Assembly (NCBI GenBank): GCA_008933995.1
Contig: WARS01001497.1
Coordinates: 3,540,001 to 3,604,000 of the forward strand
DNA from: Datnioides undecimradiatus
Taxonomy: Eukaryota; Chordata; Actinopteri; Lobotiformes; Datnioididae
DNA length: 64,000 nt
Direction: 5' to 3'
A model generated the notes under the pieces. The model had not been told where the DNA came from and did not search any database. It saw only the letters and a list, made by a program, of their open reading frames with translations. Positions 23,328-47,466 of this stretch are shown here, piece after piece (position 1 is the stretch's first letter; each line of letters begins with the position of its first letter). The position numbers were made by a program, and so were the translations under genes.

Positions 23328-26300
23328 TCACGGCTCCTCTGAGTATCTCTGTGGCAGCGAGTAGGACCCCGGCCGGCCCCAGTAGTCCACGGCCCGAACC
23401 CTGTACAGACCGCTGACCTGCAGCTCCACTGCAACACACAGCAACACCCCGACATAAACAAACCTGCGGCTGTTTGAGGTTAAATCCAGCAGATGGAGGG
23501 CAACACAACCTCTGCAGCAGTAACTGGTGCAGGAAGCTCAGCAGTGCACTGCTGTGGAGGTTAAAGACACCTGGCGTCACAATGCTTTCCGCTAATCCAC
23601 CAGACTCCATTGACAAAAACAGTCATTTTAGCTCCCAGACCACAGGAGCAGTTTGATTGTGTTCTTGTGCAACGTCGGTGACTCTGAACGTTATATTAAA
23701 TCACAGAAAGTCACAAAATAACACAAACAAACTGACAGATGAAGGTGAAAGTAGAGCAGCTGCTCCTGTGATCAGAGCACTAAAATGACTGTTTTTGTCA
23801 ATGGAGCCTGGTGGATTTAAAGAAAGAGCTTCATGTGCACTTGCAGCAGCTGTGCGTTGCTAAGCTTCCTACACCATCACTCCTGCTGCTTCTCCAGCCT
23901 GGGATCTACTGCAGGTAACACACTGACGAGACAAGAAACCTCAACAACCTCACTTTAAAACCCCGAACTGTCCCTTTAAGGGATTCTTACCAGGTGAATA
24001 AACACAAGAGGTAAAAACGGTGTCCTGACTGTTGATTCTGCTGAATTTCTGCTGATCTGAGGAGAATTCAACCTCAAATGTTTTGATGCATCTGCAAAAA
24101 TGAAAATAAACAAACTCAGATGCGTGAATGGCGTTTTAGTTTCACGCTTTAACTCATTTACCTGCCGTGACAAATGCAAAACAAGAGAAATGATCATATG
24201 AACCTACTTAGAGTCGACGCAGTGGTCAGACCAGACGATCAGGACTTGACCTTTGGTGATCTTGATGAAGCGTAAACCGCTGACCTGGAAGTCAAACACT
24301 GTTCATCTCAGGAACATGCAAGATTGTTGTTGCTGTTGTTGTTGTTGTTGTTGTTGTGTACCGACCTGATCGGGCACAGCTTTGGGCTGAGCGCACACGT
24401 GGACGAGGAGGACAGACGGCACAGAGAGTCTGGCTTTCACAGTCAGAGAGTCTCCTGCAGGAACGTCCCAGGGTCCATCCACACCAGGGTCCTGACACGA
24501 AGACGGTGAGACAGGAAAAACAAGATATGTCGAGCAAATCAGCAAAAAGCGATTATTTACAGTTCCCCGGCCCGTCTGAAAAGTGGGCGGAGTCAGAACA
24601 AACATGGAGACGAAAAGTGAAACAAGTTAAAAATGAGACGTCACCTTCCAGTAAAACAGGAATCTGATGTTAATCTGAGGACGGACGGCGGTTCGCCAGC
24701 TCACCTGCGCACTCCTGAGCGCTCTGAACTGTTGAGCACTGGGGTAGTCGGGGCTGCCCATCCTCCGCCACAGCTCGTACGGGTTGGTCACGTTGTTGTC
24801 GAGGTGATAGGTGACGTAGACGAGACCTGGACACGAGGTGAGCAGAGATCAGACTGAGCTGAAACAAACTGACTGTGGATCAGCGTTTTCCCGGAGCGCA
24901 CCTGTCCGAGCAGCCAGTCCCGTCACATGCACGGTGACATCATCAGTGCTGGTGGACGTGTTGTTGTCGTCGCTGTTGTAGATGAGCGCCGCCGCCTGCC
25001 AGCTGTCCGAGCCGCCCGGCGTGACGGGAGTGTGGCTGCTGGCGAGGACTCCCACCGTGCTGCTGTTGCTTCCTGCTGAGTTCAGAACCTGAGCCAGGAC
25101 CTGGGTCTCTCCTGACGACACACGGGAGCAGAGACACCTTCAGAAACCAGAACCGGGGCAGAAGAACCTGCAGAACCTGAGGCGACCCACCGAGCAGAGC
25201 CAGCAGGCCCATGACCGTCAGCACCGGCTTCCTGATGAGCTGCACGTGCGGCGGCTGCGTGTTGTTGACCTGGAAGCGGGCGGTCAGGGTGCGCTGGGTG
25301 AACGGGTGCGGGTGGTAGCTGAGGAAGGCGTTGTCGTTGCTCAGCAGGGTGTAGTTGATGGTGCTGTTGGGGTCGGTCAGCAGCAGATCCTGGTGCTGGG
25401 CTATTACCTGGTGGAGGAGCAGATGAACCACAGTGAACTCCAGTGATGCTAAGCTACCATGCTAATATACTAACTCTTTGTCTGTGATGGTGGAAATACT
25501 CATAAAAGTAGAGTAAAAATACTCTATTACAGGTAAAAGTGCAAAGTATCGGCATCATTTAGCAGAGTATTACTGTGAATTATTGGATTATAATTAACTA
25601 AATAACTTAACTATTTATTTATATTTAAATATATTCATGCAGAGAGGTAGGTTTATTAATTAACACTGTAAAACAAAGTAAATTAATAAAATGTGAACCA
25701 GTAATAATATTAAATAAAGTGATATAATGTGTTTTAATAAAGTTATTTGTTGGTTAAACAGTGTTTTGTATTAATCTGAATGTAGAAAGTAACTTCAGTC
25801 AAAGTAGTGGAGTAAATGTACTCAGTTACTTTCCAATGCTGCTCCTGAGTAAACGAACCAGGGTCACATGACCTCTGTTTGATTTAATATATGATAAAAT
25901 GATAGAAACGAGTCTCTGTGAGCCGCAGGTCGCGGGCTCGATTCCCCGGCAGACCTCGCAAATAAAATTGATGAGTCAGCGTTCAAACGGCGCCAACGTC
26001 GCACCTTCACCACCATGGCAGCGTAGGTCACATCCGCCCTCCACTCCTGAGGCCGGGACCAGCCCACCAGGGGGTCGGCCTCGTCGTTGAACACGGGGAG
26101 GCTGCGGAAGCGAGGGAATCGCTCCTGGATCTCCTCCATCGTCTGGACCTCCTGCTGCAGGATGGGCAGCGAGGAGCCTCCTCCCTGGAGAGCAGAGGGT
26201 CAGTCTGATCAACTTAGCTAACGAGTGCTAATGAACACAGTGTTTGGCCTCTTGTTTCCATCGGCTGCAGCTGGAAACATTAAGGTTGAAGCCAAGGTCT

Positions 26301-27879
26301 GATCCTGCTCGGAGACCCGGCTCAGAGTCGCTCACTTCCTGTTCCGCCTCCAGTAAAGCTTCAGTCTTAACCTCTGCAGATGCACGTTTAGCATCGTTAG
26401 CCTGTTTAGCATTCAGCTCTGGACTCTGAGCTTCGCTGTTTTGCAGAATGTGCTGATGTTTAACTGGACGAACCTTCTCTGTATCAGTGACATGACTGCA
26501 ACACGATCGGCTGTTTGATCTGTTCCCTGCAGGAACGGTTTCAGAGCAATTAAGATCTGACACTTTGGGAAAACTAATTAACAAACTTGATCTTAATTAA
26601 AACATTAACAGGAAGGCTTCAGCTTAGAATCAGAATATTGATATTTGATCATTTTCACATCACGATTGTCGGTGAAACCCTGATTTGAAACCTGACTCGT
26701 TGAATCGACACCCACCTTCTTGTGCAGGGCAATGTAGTCGATCCTGACGCCCGTCTCTCCGGTGAAGTAGTTGGTGCCGTTGTAGCAGTGCTGCAGCATG
26801 GCCCAGCAGTACGGCGAGCGCGGCGCAGAGTGACACGAGTCTCCGGGACCCCCGAACCTCAGGAGGCGGCTGGCGGCGCGCAGACCTTCTGAGCAGGCGT
26901 CGTAGTAGTTCAGAAACCCTGAGGGAACGTTAAGGACAACAAGAGCCCTGAGCTGGAGTTTAACGAATAAAAGCCAAAGATTTATGCAAATAAGATGTCA
27001 TTTGTTGAAAAGCTTTGAGCTGTTTCTGAAAAACATTAATATAAACTGTTTGATCAGCTCTGATCGATGGATCAATAATCCCATTAATATGTTATTTAAT
27101 CAGTTTAATCAATAACACTGAGAATCATGTTTAGTTCAAACCGCAGAATAAAACAACATTCAGCCAATCAGAGTGCCCAGATCTGGAACAGCCAGATGAA
27201 ACTCACCTTGAACGGAAACGCTGACGTTGTCAAAGTCGTGGTTGTTCGGCTCGTTCCAGGTTTCAAAGTTCCACTGAGCAACTTGTCCGAGTCCGAACCG
27301 GTCTGACATGATGACGAGGCAGAGCAGAAGCAAACTATCAGGTCAGGTTAATGTTCTGACTGATCTATTTGTCATATATCTACGTTTACAACACAGTGAT
27401 TAATGAGACTTCCTGTTGAACATTAAACTGTCGCAGTGTGTGGAGCTGAAACAGGGGGAGGATAATCTGTCAGCCTGTGGCTCCATTAAATCTCTGTTGT
27501 TTATCAGGTTTGTGGTTTTGTTGGTGGTGATGACATGTTGTTGTTTACAGTAAACAGGAAACGCTCACCGATGAACCTCCGCGCTGTCAGATAAACCAGA
27601 TTCCTCCACTCCATCACCTGTGACTTGTTCTCAAAGTCGGTGAAGTAGTTCGAGACGCTGCCCATCAGCTCGAAACCTGCAAAACAACAACAACAACAAC
27701 AGCAGCTCAGCATAAAACAAACAGGAAACGATGAAACAGTAAACAACATAAACAACAGTCTGATGAACATGTTGTGTTGTTTGGTGCAGCACCTGGTCTG
27801 AGTCCGTTGATCCACAGCAGATCCATCAGCTGGTCCAGTTTAGTGAAGTTGTACTGGGGTCGACCTCTGACATCACTGC

Positions 27880-27910
<31 letters not shown>

Positions 27911-28890
27911 TCATCATCATCATCAGGCAGCTTTAATGTAAATGTCATAATAACGAGATGATTAAGCTCATTTCTTACTGTGCAGAGACCAGCTCCAGCA
28001 GCCAGTGGATCCTGACCTGCTGAATCCCTCCGTGGGGGACCGAGCCCACGTAGGCCAGGTTCAGCTGCTGGTCGATGCTCAGGTCAAACTGGTGGGACTG
28101 GCTGTGAGGGAGGGGGGGGCTACACAACACAGAAGAACCCCCTGATTAACTGATCTGACCGGAGAGTAAGATAAACGTCTGATCAGTGAGATTCACTGCT
28201 GACTCAACAGGAACATCATCACTGAGGCGCTGTGACTGAGGCTGCAGGTGTTGTTGTACCATATCCTATTATATTAAAAGGTGTTTGTAATACTGTGTAT
28301 GTAAAAGCAGTGGTCAAAATATTAAGAACCCCTGCCAATGTACTGCAGTCCAGTTCAACGACACCACAAATTGTAGCCTCAGTAATAAACATGTTGTCAA
28401 ATCAATATGGAAATAACAACTGCATTATTATATTCATAAAAATCAGAATTATAACACATTATCACCTCGTTTTGTACACGAGAAGATTTCTAATATGTTA
28501 TATTAACCATCTTGTTTATGGCCTTGTAAGACTTCGCCAAACTCCACTGAAAAAACACGTATTTAATAAATATTTTGATTTTGTTAAGACTTCATATCCA
28601 GGACAACGTTTATTTAAACAATTTACTAATCATAGAGATTTTCCGGTTAATTTGGCAAAAAAAAAAATCGGATTAATTTGTTAATTTTCAATAAAATATA
28701 ATTTCTCTCTCCACTTCCGGTCCGCCTCTGGATTAAACCCCTCTCTGACCCACCAGAAGCCGGTGCTTCTCCAGAAGTGCTTCAGGTCTCCCACCGGCCT
28801 CCGCACATCAACCGTGATCACGCACGAAGCTCCGGGAGTTTCGATGAAGTTGAGCAGAAACGCAAAAAAACACAAACTTTGGCGCCACAT
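23328..28890 (-). CDS. idua: idua, alpha-L-iduronidase
   Basis: A lysosomal glycoside hydrolase (GH39) that removes terminal alpha-L-iduronic acid from dermatan and heparan sulfate. Fourteen coding exons (transcript order): 28754-28890, 27979-28119, 27793-27875, 27569-27676, 27207-27302, 26716-26918, 26005-26184, 25191-25407, 24902-25111, 24705-24826, 24366-24491, 24208-24284, 23991-24091, 23328-23428. They sum to 1902 nt, or 633 residues plus stop, close to the mammalian length. A signal peptide starts [14 protein letters not shown]. The acid/base Glu is about residue 174 in [16 protein letters not shown], and the nucleophile Glu is about residue 290 in [12 protein letters not shown]. Other blocks are [40 protein letters not shown] and [16 protein letters not shown]. 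No frame break is seen. An in-frame ATG 45 bases upstream is possible but would bury the signal peptide. Confidence 0.96.
28225..28690. repeat. Repeat-like AT-rich block in idua intron 1
   Basis: A 150-codon open frame here is AT-rich with no recognised domain. The stretch around 28310-28390 (AGTGGTCAAAATATTAAGAA and on to GCCTCAGTAATAAAC) resembles dispersed teleost repeat sequence. It is read as intronic repeat DNA, not a gene. Confidence 0.35.
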
Positions 28891-29227
28891 GTCTGCACGC
28901 GCGTGACACCAGAACAGTCCCGTGAAATCAGTCACGCAGGGTCAGTTTAACCCCCGCGTGCATCGCTCACACGATTAACTTCATCAAAACTAAACACACA
29001 CCTCTGCTCCTGCCGCGAGCTGCAGGCGCGATCAGCTGACCATGATGACGTATAAAATCTGCGACCCTGGAATTGTAGTTTTTCCCGGAAGTGAAGTTTT
29101 TTTCACATTAAATAAACCAAATTAAATGATAAATCTAAATACACTGAAACACGACGTCGGGTCAGAAGATCAGTCTGCACCGACACAAACACCAAACACT
29201 GACCCGTGAGAAGCTGTTAATGGGACA
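28891..29227 (-). promoter_or_regulatory. Compact intergenic spacer: idua promoter and tnks 3' end
   Basis: Only about 340 bases separate the idua start codon from the poly(A) signal of tnks, which is transcribed in the same direction. The spacer contains a CCCGGAAGTGAAG motif (ETS-like) near 29083-29095 and no TATA box. The idua promoter must lie in it or inside the tnks 3' UTR. Confidence 0.5.
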
Positions 29228-30317
29228 TTTATTAAAAAAAACGTTTGGAGGATCGAAGAAGGCATGAAAGGAAAAAACAAAAATCATGTCATTTACATTA
29301 AAACTCAAAGATCCTGTTAAACAGCAACAGTTATACACAACCATTTACACAACCTGTACAAATACTTTGTCTTTTTTAAACGCAAAACTTGCAATTTAAA
29401 TTCAAAATAACTTAAATAGGTTTCTATGTAAAAGTGCAAATCCGTATGCGTGGGATGTCTGTGAGTAAGACCATGGCGACGGGGCGGGCCGGGGGTGGTG
29501 CTGTGATGAGTCGTGTGTTCACTTGTAAGGCATCACAAGCACAGTTACTGACTCTACTGTGTGAAGCACAGTCATATATATATTTATGTATGTATATATA
29601 TGTAAATAATGCTTTTAATGTACAACATCCACAGCTTTAGTTGGTGTAATTCTGATGCTTGACGCTGCAGCTCCGCTTCGTTAGCGCACACGTTGTCACA
29701 CTGTAGTGATGCGCCTCAGAGCTCGTCCTCGATCTGCAGCGGCTGAATAAAACCACTCAAAGTAAAAACAGCTCAGTTCAGTGTTTGTAGTGTTCTCAGA
29801 GTGTGTGTGTGTGTGCGGGAGACGGCAGAATTACAGCTAATGACGCAACTTGTTAGCAGTTTGGTAGCGTTGTAGTGTTAAAATCACAGTAACCACAGGC
29901 CTCAGGACCAGGTGGGGGGGCAGTAGTAGTCCACAGGTTTAGGGCTTCAACTCTGTGTGTGTGTGTGTGTAATTCAGCACAGTCACAAGGCGTGAGGCGA
30001 AGGTGATGCTGACTCTTCAACGTCTCTACAAGCTTCCTCCTGATTGGTTGGGGGGGTGACAGACCCGTGCACGCTGTTGGGCCTCACATGCTTCTGTATC
30101 AACATGCAACTGATGCAACAAAAACAAAAAGAGCAGAAGTGTGTCGTCAGCACGAGCAGGAGGTTCTCACACAGCTCCTCTGCTGAGGCGCTGGTCACCG
30201 CCGGCTCTACTGGGCAGCAGACTGGAAATGTGTTCGGGACATAAAAAGGTGTTTTCAGTACAACGGAGGGAAACGAGCATCCAGTCCTTATGTGTGAGCG
30301 TGTGTGACGGGAAGTAA
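29228..30317 (-). other. tnks 3' UTR
   Basis: The minus-strand AATAAA corresponds to TTTATT at 29228-29233. From there to the tnks stop codon is about 1.08 kb without any coding feature. A (GT)n tract at about 29803-29815 and another at 29952-29970 lie within it. Confidence 0.7.
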
Positions 30318-41762
<11,445 letters not shown>

Positions 41763-42035
41763 TACAGCAGCTGCAAGCGACAATAAAAGCTGCGCCTCAT
41801 TTCCGGTGAAAGTGGTCGCGCTTCCTGTCAGCTGTTGACCATCAGCGGGGGCTGCAGACAGTTCACACACTTCTCTACCTTCTACTACATGTATATATTA
41901 TTTATATTGTTCAAACAAATAAAGGAGCTCTTATAATAATAATAACAATAATAATAATAATAAATTAGAGATTAATGACAAAAAAAAGAAACTCGAGTCT
42001 TACCTGACACATGGCCACAGCCCTCACAAACCCTC
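41763..42035. other. tnks promoter side and flank
   Basis: Upstream of the tnks start codon. The first ~100 bases are open in frame with tnks but look like 5' UTR. An AAT-type simple repeat lies at about 41934-41963. No TATA box is evident. Confidence 0.5.
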
Positions 42036-42922
42036 ACTAACTACAGGACAACCTCACCTGCCTGTAACAGTGATGCCTCCCTCCCAGATGTTCTTAACTA
42101 CTGCTACACACGGTTTGAGGCACAGAACAACGTGTCAGAGAGGAAGTCAACCTCCCAACGACCAGGTGCTCTGCCTGACCATGGCTCATGTGAGAATACC
42201 TCTATGTATATACATATGCTATGTACTCACAAAAGGCTGACCAGACAACATTCCTGGCAAAGTGCTCAGGGAATGTGCAGACCAGCTAGCAGATGTCTTT
42301 GCTGACATCTTCAACATCTCCCTGAGCAGCTCTGTTGTTCCAACTTCCCTCAAGACCACAACCTTTGTCCCCGTGCCAGAGAAGTCTCCAGTCTCCTGCT
42401 TCAGTGACTACTATCCCATTGCACTCACATCCATCACCCTCTCTACTTTTAAAGTAAAGCTGAAAACCTTCTTGCTCGACAAAGCTTACAGCTCTAGTTA
42501 TAGTTACCATGTGAACTACACCCATAGTCTAAACTACCCCTCCATGCCATCCCCTAGTTATGCTGCTATAGGCCGAGGCTGCTGGGGGACGTCCCATGAT
42601 GGTCTCCACACTTCTCCTCTCCCCTCTCTCTCCTCAAACTCATTTTAACCATCACAGATGAACCATTAACTCTGTGTCCTCTCTCCCCTAGTGCTGTGCT
42701 TGTTTCTCTCTGGTCTCTCTCTGTACCTCTCTACAGATACCTGTGGCTCCAGAGCTGAACATCTGATCTGTGGCTCCACCGACCTGCCCCGTGTCCTCTG
42801 CTGTCATTTATTATCATTATTCTATATTGTACTGTAAATAGCTACCATAGTTGTTGTTCTACCATTCTGTCAGTTTTCATCTAAAGTTATGTACTCCTGT
42901 ATCTCTGTCTGCGACAAGATGT

Positions 42923-42972
<50 letters not shown>

Positions 42973-43226
42973 CCCAACCAGTCAGGGCAGATGTCCGTCC
43001 ACCCTGATCCAGGATCTGCCCAAGGTGTCAGCCTGTTACAGGCAGTCTCTCCTGCCTCTGTCTCCAGGTGTTTGCTCATGGTGGAACTGTTGGGTGTAAT
43101 TAATAGTAATGAGTGTGGTCTAGACCCGCTCTGACTGTAAAGAGCCCTGAGATGACTTTGGTTGTGAATTGGTGCGTTATAAATAAAACTGATTTGAATT
43201 GAATTGAATTGAATTGAATTGAATTG
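42036..43226 (+). mobile_element. Non-LTR retrotransposon (LINE) fragment, copy 1, internally rearranged
   Basis: Bases 42040-42440 carry remnants of a LINE reverse-transcriptase ORF, such as [20 protein letters not shown] and [12 protein letters not shown], with interruptions. At about 42440 it jumps directly to the ORF's C-terminal tail ([17 protein letters not shown]) and a long 3' UTR. The 3' UTR contains a (TC)n run at about 42929-42968 and ends in TAAATAAAACTGATTTGAAT followed by (TGAAT)n. The same 3' region recurs at 51.4-51.7 and 57.7-58.7 kb. The clade looks like the L2/CR1/Rex group, but this was not tested. It is inactive because most of the RT is missing. Confidence 0.8.
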
Positions 43227-44781
43227 CTGCATCACTCGGGAGCTATAAAAGATGTGGTCAGATTATACAGACCTGGTGTGTCCAACATCTTTTTTCTACA
43301 TGGCCAAAACTGAGACTTTGCGGTGGGGAGTGGGCCAGCAACAAACACCTTCTGTGCTGTGTTCAGGTTCAATAGGTCAAATGATTCACCGTCTGCTCAA
43401 AATGAATGATTGTGGAAAACAAGTCACGTTAGGAATCCTCCATATTTAAAAAGCTGTTGCTGCACGAACAGCAGCAGTTTCTATCACACTTTATAAAACA
43501 TGACATTCAAACAATACTCTTGGATCTTTTCCGGTTCATTTATTAACACAGCGACTACTCAACAACACGCTCAAACATCGCTATTAGTTGGCTTTTCTTT
43601 CCGGTTCTCCCAAAACCTGTGACATCACCACACCTGTGACATACCTGTGACATCACCACACTGTCCTGATGCCTTCAGTGTACAACCTGACTGTGGGACA
43701 TTCCATCAATTACACAATGTTCTAAATCAAACTTATGGGTCGGACAGGTCGGACTCATCTTTTCTTTCTGTGCACTTTAAAACGTATCACAGCGCAGAAA
43801 CCGCAGTCTGTCCTTGTCTCATCCCAAACATGAGTTTCTTCATCGTGCAAACGAGCAAAATGTCTCAGTTCATGTGTTCTCTCCTCAGATAAACACGAGT
43901 TTCACTGATTTCACGTTAGGGTTTCAGGTTTCACGTTACAACGTGATACCTAGTTTTTCTTCCGTATTCCGCTTCCTTACTTTGCTGCAGCAGCTGGAGT
44001 GAACACATGTTTGGCGCAGGCGCAGTGAGAGTTTTTGTAGGTCTGTTTCTGTTTTTTACTTTCGCTTCTGACTGTGGCGCAGCGAGAAATCAGCAGGTGA
44101 GTGAACACGATGAAGATCAACAACAAAGTCCTTACAGTCAACGTTAATGCTCCGTATGGTCCGCGGGTCATCACAGAGCTGATCACAGAGCTGCGGGTCC
44201 ACATTTTATCTCATTAGTTAATTGGGCCCAACTGACGTCGTGGACCCTCGTCCCATGGCGTGACTGTGGAGATGAGACTCACGGTTTATCATCGCTGTAA
44301 CTTCACTAAACGACGCGGGAACAGTGTAGTTTCACTGCTGTAACGTTGGGTTCATGCTGTTTCTCTCTTCTCCGCGGTGCCGTGGTAAACCGAGCCGCAG
44401 TCTAATATTTGTTGCGCTTGGTGTAGAGACATTACGGCAGGGCCAACAGCGCAGGAGGCCCTGAACGACTCACCTGAGCGTTGTTACTGTGTTTGAAATG
44501 CAGGTGAAATGTGTCTACAGAGCAAAAACACAAACGTCTGTGATGGAAACTTGACCTCAGGACCAACTAATGTTTGTCTGTGTGAAGAGCTGAAATCAGC
44601 TTTATGGGCCGAGTCTGTTTGCATGTTGAAGGCACACAGCACTGAATGGAGCAACACGAAGCAGCAGCAGACGAGATTGAACCAGTGAACCAAGAAGAAC
44701 ATGAGCAGGTCATGATATTCTCTCTCTCTTCAGGACTTTAATCCCTCCGTCACTGCCTCAGGCTTCCAGCAGACAGACGTT
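43227..44781. other. Flank and probable 5' UTR of the decayed GIMAP-like gene
   Basis: No independent gene is recognised. A small open exon at 44007-44096 ends in a good CAG|GTGAGT donor and reads MFGAGAVRVFVGLFLFFTFA, which is hydrophobic. It could be a 5' UTR exon of the gene starting at 44782, or chance. The next exon begins at 44734 after a pyrimidine tract and CAG. Confidence 0.4.
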
Positions 44782-47466
44782 ATGGGGGGTTCATCATCTA
44801 CTCCGTCCGGTAAGACTTCATTAATCTGAATGACACACTGTCTGTTCTCACTGTCCATGTCCATCATGAAACAACTGTCTCCTCCCTGAAGCACAGCAGT
44901 CTCCACCAGATGTTGCTGTGAGCCATGACAGCCGTTTGGGTTCCTGAGCTGAAAGCAGCTGTTTGGTGGTCTTTGATTTAAATATAATTAGAGCAGAGGA
45001 ATCAGAGGACGCATGAATGTTTAGCTCTTTGTGTCTGCTGAGCAATGACTGGTCTTGGTGCTGTGTGTGTGTAACTCATCAGGGCTAAAGTGAGACAGGT
45101 GGATCAGAAACTGGGCCCAGAACATCACCTTTCACATGCTGTGTAGTGTGGAGGCAGGTGTGTTCACACCCGCTGCAGAGAGCAGACTGATCACAGATTA
45201 CATGTCAACCTACGCTTTCTCTGTCCTCACAGAGCCAAACAGGCAACACGGCTCCAGCAGCAACAGTGACATTGAACCTGAATGTAAGTTCAGCTGAACT
45301 GAGTCTGACGGAGTCTCCTCTGTATTAACCACCATCATCATCCTGATCACAAACTCACACTCCACTTTAATTTGTGAGGTTCATGTTGACACTGACAGAA
45401 TCTCCTCAGTCCACTTTAAAGAAGCTGTGACATCCTGTGACTGGTTGTTAATCCACCTTTATTGTGTCAGCATGGAGTCATTTTACATTTACTGTGATTT
45501 CTAATGTCTGTCTTTACAGTGAGGGAGTCGATGAGTGACTGTGAGATCATGTTGCTGCCTGTCCTCAGTAGCAGGATCATTCTCAATGACAAAGGTGAGA
45601 GGAGTAGATAAAGAGCAGTCAGAGAAGAAGAAACAGGCAGAGCTGATGACAGGAGAGAGAGGGAGCTCTGCTCTTACTCATCTTCTGCCTCTCCAGGAGA
45701 TTTCCAGGGTGGACGAGCGCCTGTAGATATGTTACCTGGCTTATTACGATGGTCTTCAGTGTTGACCGTCTGTCACAGGAACAAGCATAAACATAGAGAG
45801 CAGCAGCACATTGTGCTCCATGATCAGATCTTTAGGTGAAAACAGGCTGTAAAACTGTTGAGGCTGGTTTTGGACACAACCATCACTACTGAGCAGATTC
45901 ATCACAGATTAAATGTCAGTGAATAAAGAATAATATCTGCAGTTTCTGTTTCCCAGCAGAGACAGGTGAGCTGGAACTGTCGTGCCGCAGCTATGAATTC
46001 ATGCCCCCTGACAGTAAGTTAGTCTGAGACTCTGTTAACATGTACAACTGCAGAGTTTGTTTGCTGGCAGCCACAAACTGTGTCCAGCACAACGGGAAAG
46101 TGGAGTATTTTTCAGCCAGGACCATGTCTGCCTTGTTTTGGTGTCTGAAAGACCACTGAGAGTTGTGCTGCAGGAAGACGTCTGTGGAGACTTGAGTGAG
46201 CGTTGGAGAGAGGAGCTGTGCAGAGTTTGTTGCTGTGGAGGACAGAAACCGTAGCTCAGCGTCTCTAAAAGATCAGAAACCAAACGGTTCATAGCTGCAC
46301 ATCTCTGACCTGTGGCAGCAACACGTCACACAACACACAGCTCAGCTCTCACAGGCCGCCTCTGTCGGGTCAGGACGCGCTGAAGTCGCGGCTAGCTGTC
46401 GCTCCAAACGGACGCTAACGCTCCCGTCCACACGCTGTCGCTGCTGCCCATCGGCTCTGCAGGGAGCAGTGTAACCGGGATGACTACTGGCAGCCAGAGA
46501 AGAGAAGAAACCCTGAACCAAAGCACAACCTCCTGAAGAAACATGCTGCTCCAGACTGGAGAGAGCTGCTGCAGACAGGCTGCAGCTAATGCTGTTAGCT
46601 AAAGCTACTGTGCTGAGCTGCAGCAGGACACAGAGGAGCAGGTTTCATCATGTGGACAACAACAACCTGAGTCTGTCAGAGACACACACACACACACACA
46701 CTGACGGGGGGGGGGGGCAACTGGTTCCTGCTGATCAACACTGGACCAGGTTCAACAACGTCCAGAGTCCAGAACAGGAGGAAACAGAGTCCAGACTGAA
46801 AAACACTGAAGTTCCCTTTAAAAGAAGCAGCGACTTCTTTGGTTGTTCATCCAGTTTTAATGTTCTACATGAAGTTAGTCTCCACTTCTGTGTTTTCTCA
46901 TTCAGTGTTTGTCTTTTCAGTGTCTGAAGGTTGTTCTGCTGGGAAACAGCTGGTCTCAGAGGGCTTCATTGGGGAACTTCATACTGGGAGAGAGGTTCAG
47001 CACTGATGAAGAACTAGACGAGTGTGTGAGAGTCAGAGGACAGATACAGGACAAAGAACTAGTTCTCCAGATCTGCTGACCTCGATGTGGTCGCACTATC
47101 GACAGAGAACATCGATAAAACTCCTCTCTGATCCTGGACCTCGTGTTCCTGCTGGTTCTACAGCCTGAAGACTTCACTGAGAGACAAGAAAGGATCCTCT
47201 CCAGGTTCCTTCAGCTCTTCAGTGATGAATCACTCAGTCATTCGTTGGTGCTGATATCAACGCCCAGAGAGGAGAGTCCAGGATTTATGGAAAACTACCG
47301 GCAGCATCCAGCCTTAAAGGAGCTGATCAGGAAATGTCAGTACAGGTTTTTGTGGAGGAAGGATCTTGAACTTCCAGAGCTGTTAACACGCCTCGGTCAA
47401 GTTGTGAAAGAGAACAATGGAGACCACGTGATATCAGGAGACTGCAGCCACCACCTGTTTGAATAA
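44782..47466 (+). pseudogene. GIMAP/AIG1-family GTPase gene, decayed
   Basis: Coding pieces with consistent phase-1 junctions: 44782-44809, 45233-45283, 45520-45594, 45957-46013, then a GTPase exon 46921-47466. The start MGGSSSTPS fits an N-myristoylation signal (Gly2, Ser6). The GTPase exon reads CLKVVLLGNSWSQRASLGNF, later FLLVLQPEDFTERQERIL and HSLVLISTPREESPGFMENY, typical of fish GIMAP8-like modules whose P-loop lacks the usual lysine (GNSWSQRAS). It is broken: TGA at 47077-47079 and TAA at 47116-47118, with a compensating frameshift across the G3 region. The phase of exon 46921 also does not fit the previous exon. GIMAPs are lymphocyte and immune-associated GTPases of internal membranes. 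Residual function is unlikely but truncated products are possible. Confidence 0.7.
45634..46130 (+). repeat. Segmental duplication, copy 1
   Basis: About 440-490 bases nearly identical to 52210-52697, covering an intron and the ETGEL...MPPD exon of the decayed GIMAP-like gene. Identity is very high up to the exon (single differences such as AAACATAGAG versus AAACACAGAG) and drops inside and after it. Confidence 0.92.

Noticed and set aside
25915..25970. tRNA-like B box (GGGCTCGATTCCC) in idua intron 7
   Set aside because: No A box, acceptor stem or cloverleaf can be drawn around it. At most it is a worn fragment of a tRNA-derived SINE.
28232..28684. 150-codon plus-strand open frame inside idua
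   Set aside because: Low-complexity, AT-rich translation without domain features, lying within an intron and overlapping repeat-like sequence.
28891..28935. Upstream in-frame ATG for idua
   Set aside because: Using it would place 15 polar residues before the signal peptide. The ATG at 28890 gives a normal secretory start.
41763..41870. Upstream in-frame ATG for tnks
   Set aside because: The MAVPRRSSQ start fits the tankyrase-1 N-terminus. The upstream codons look like 5' UTR.
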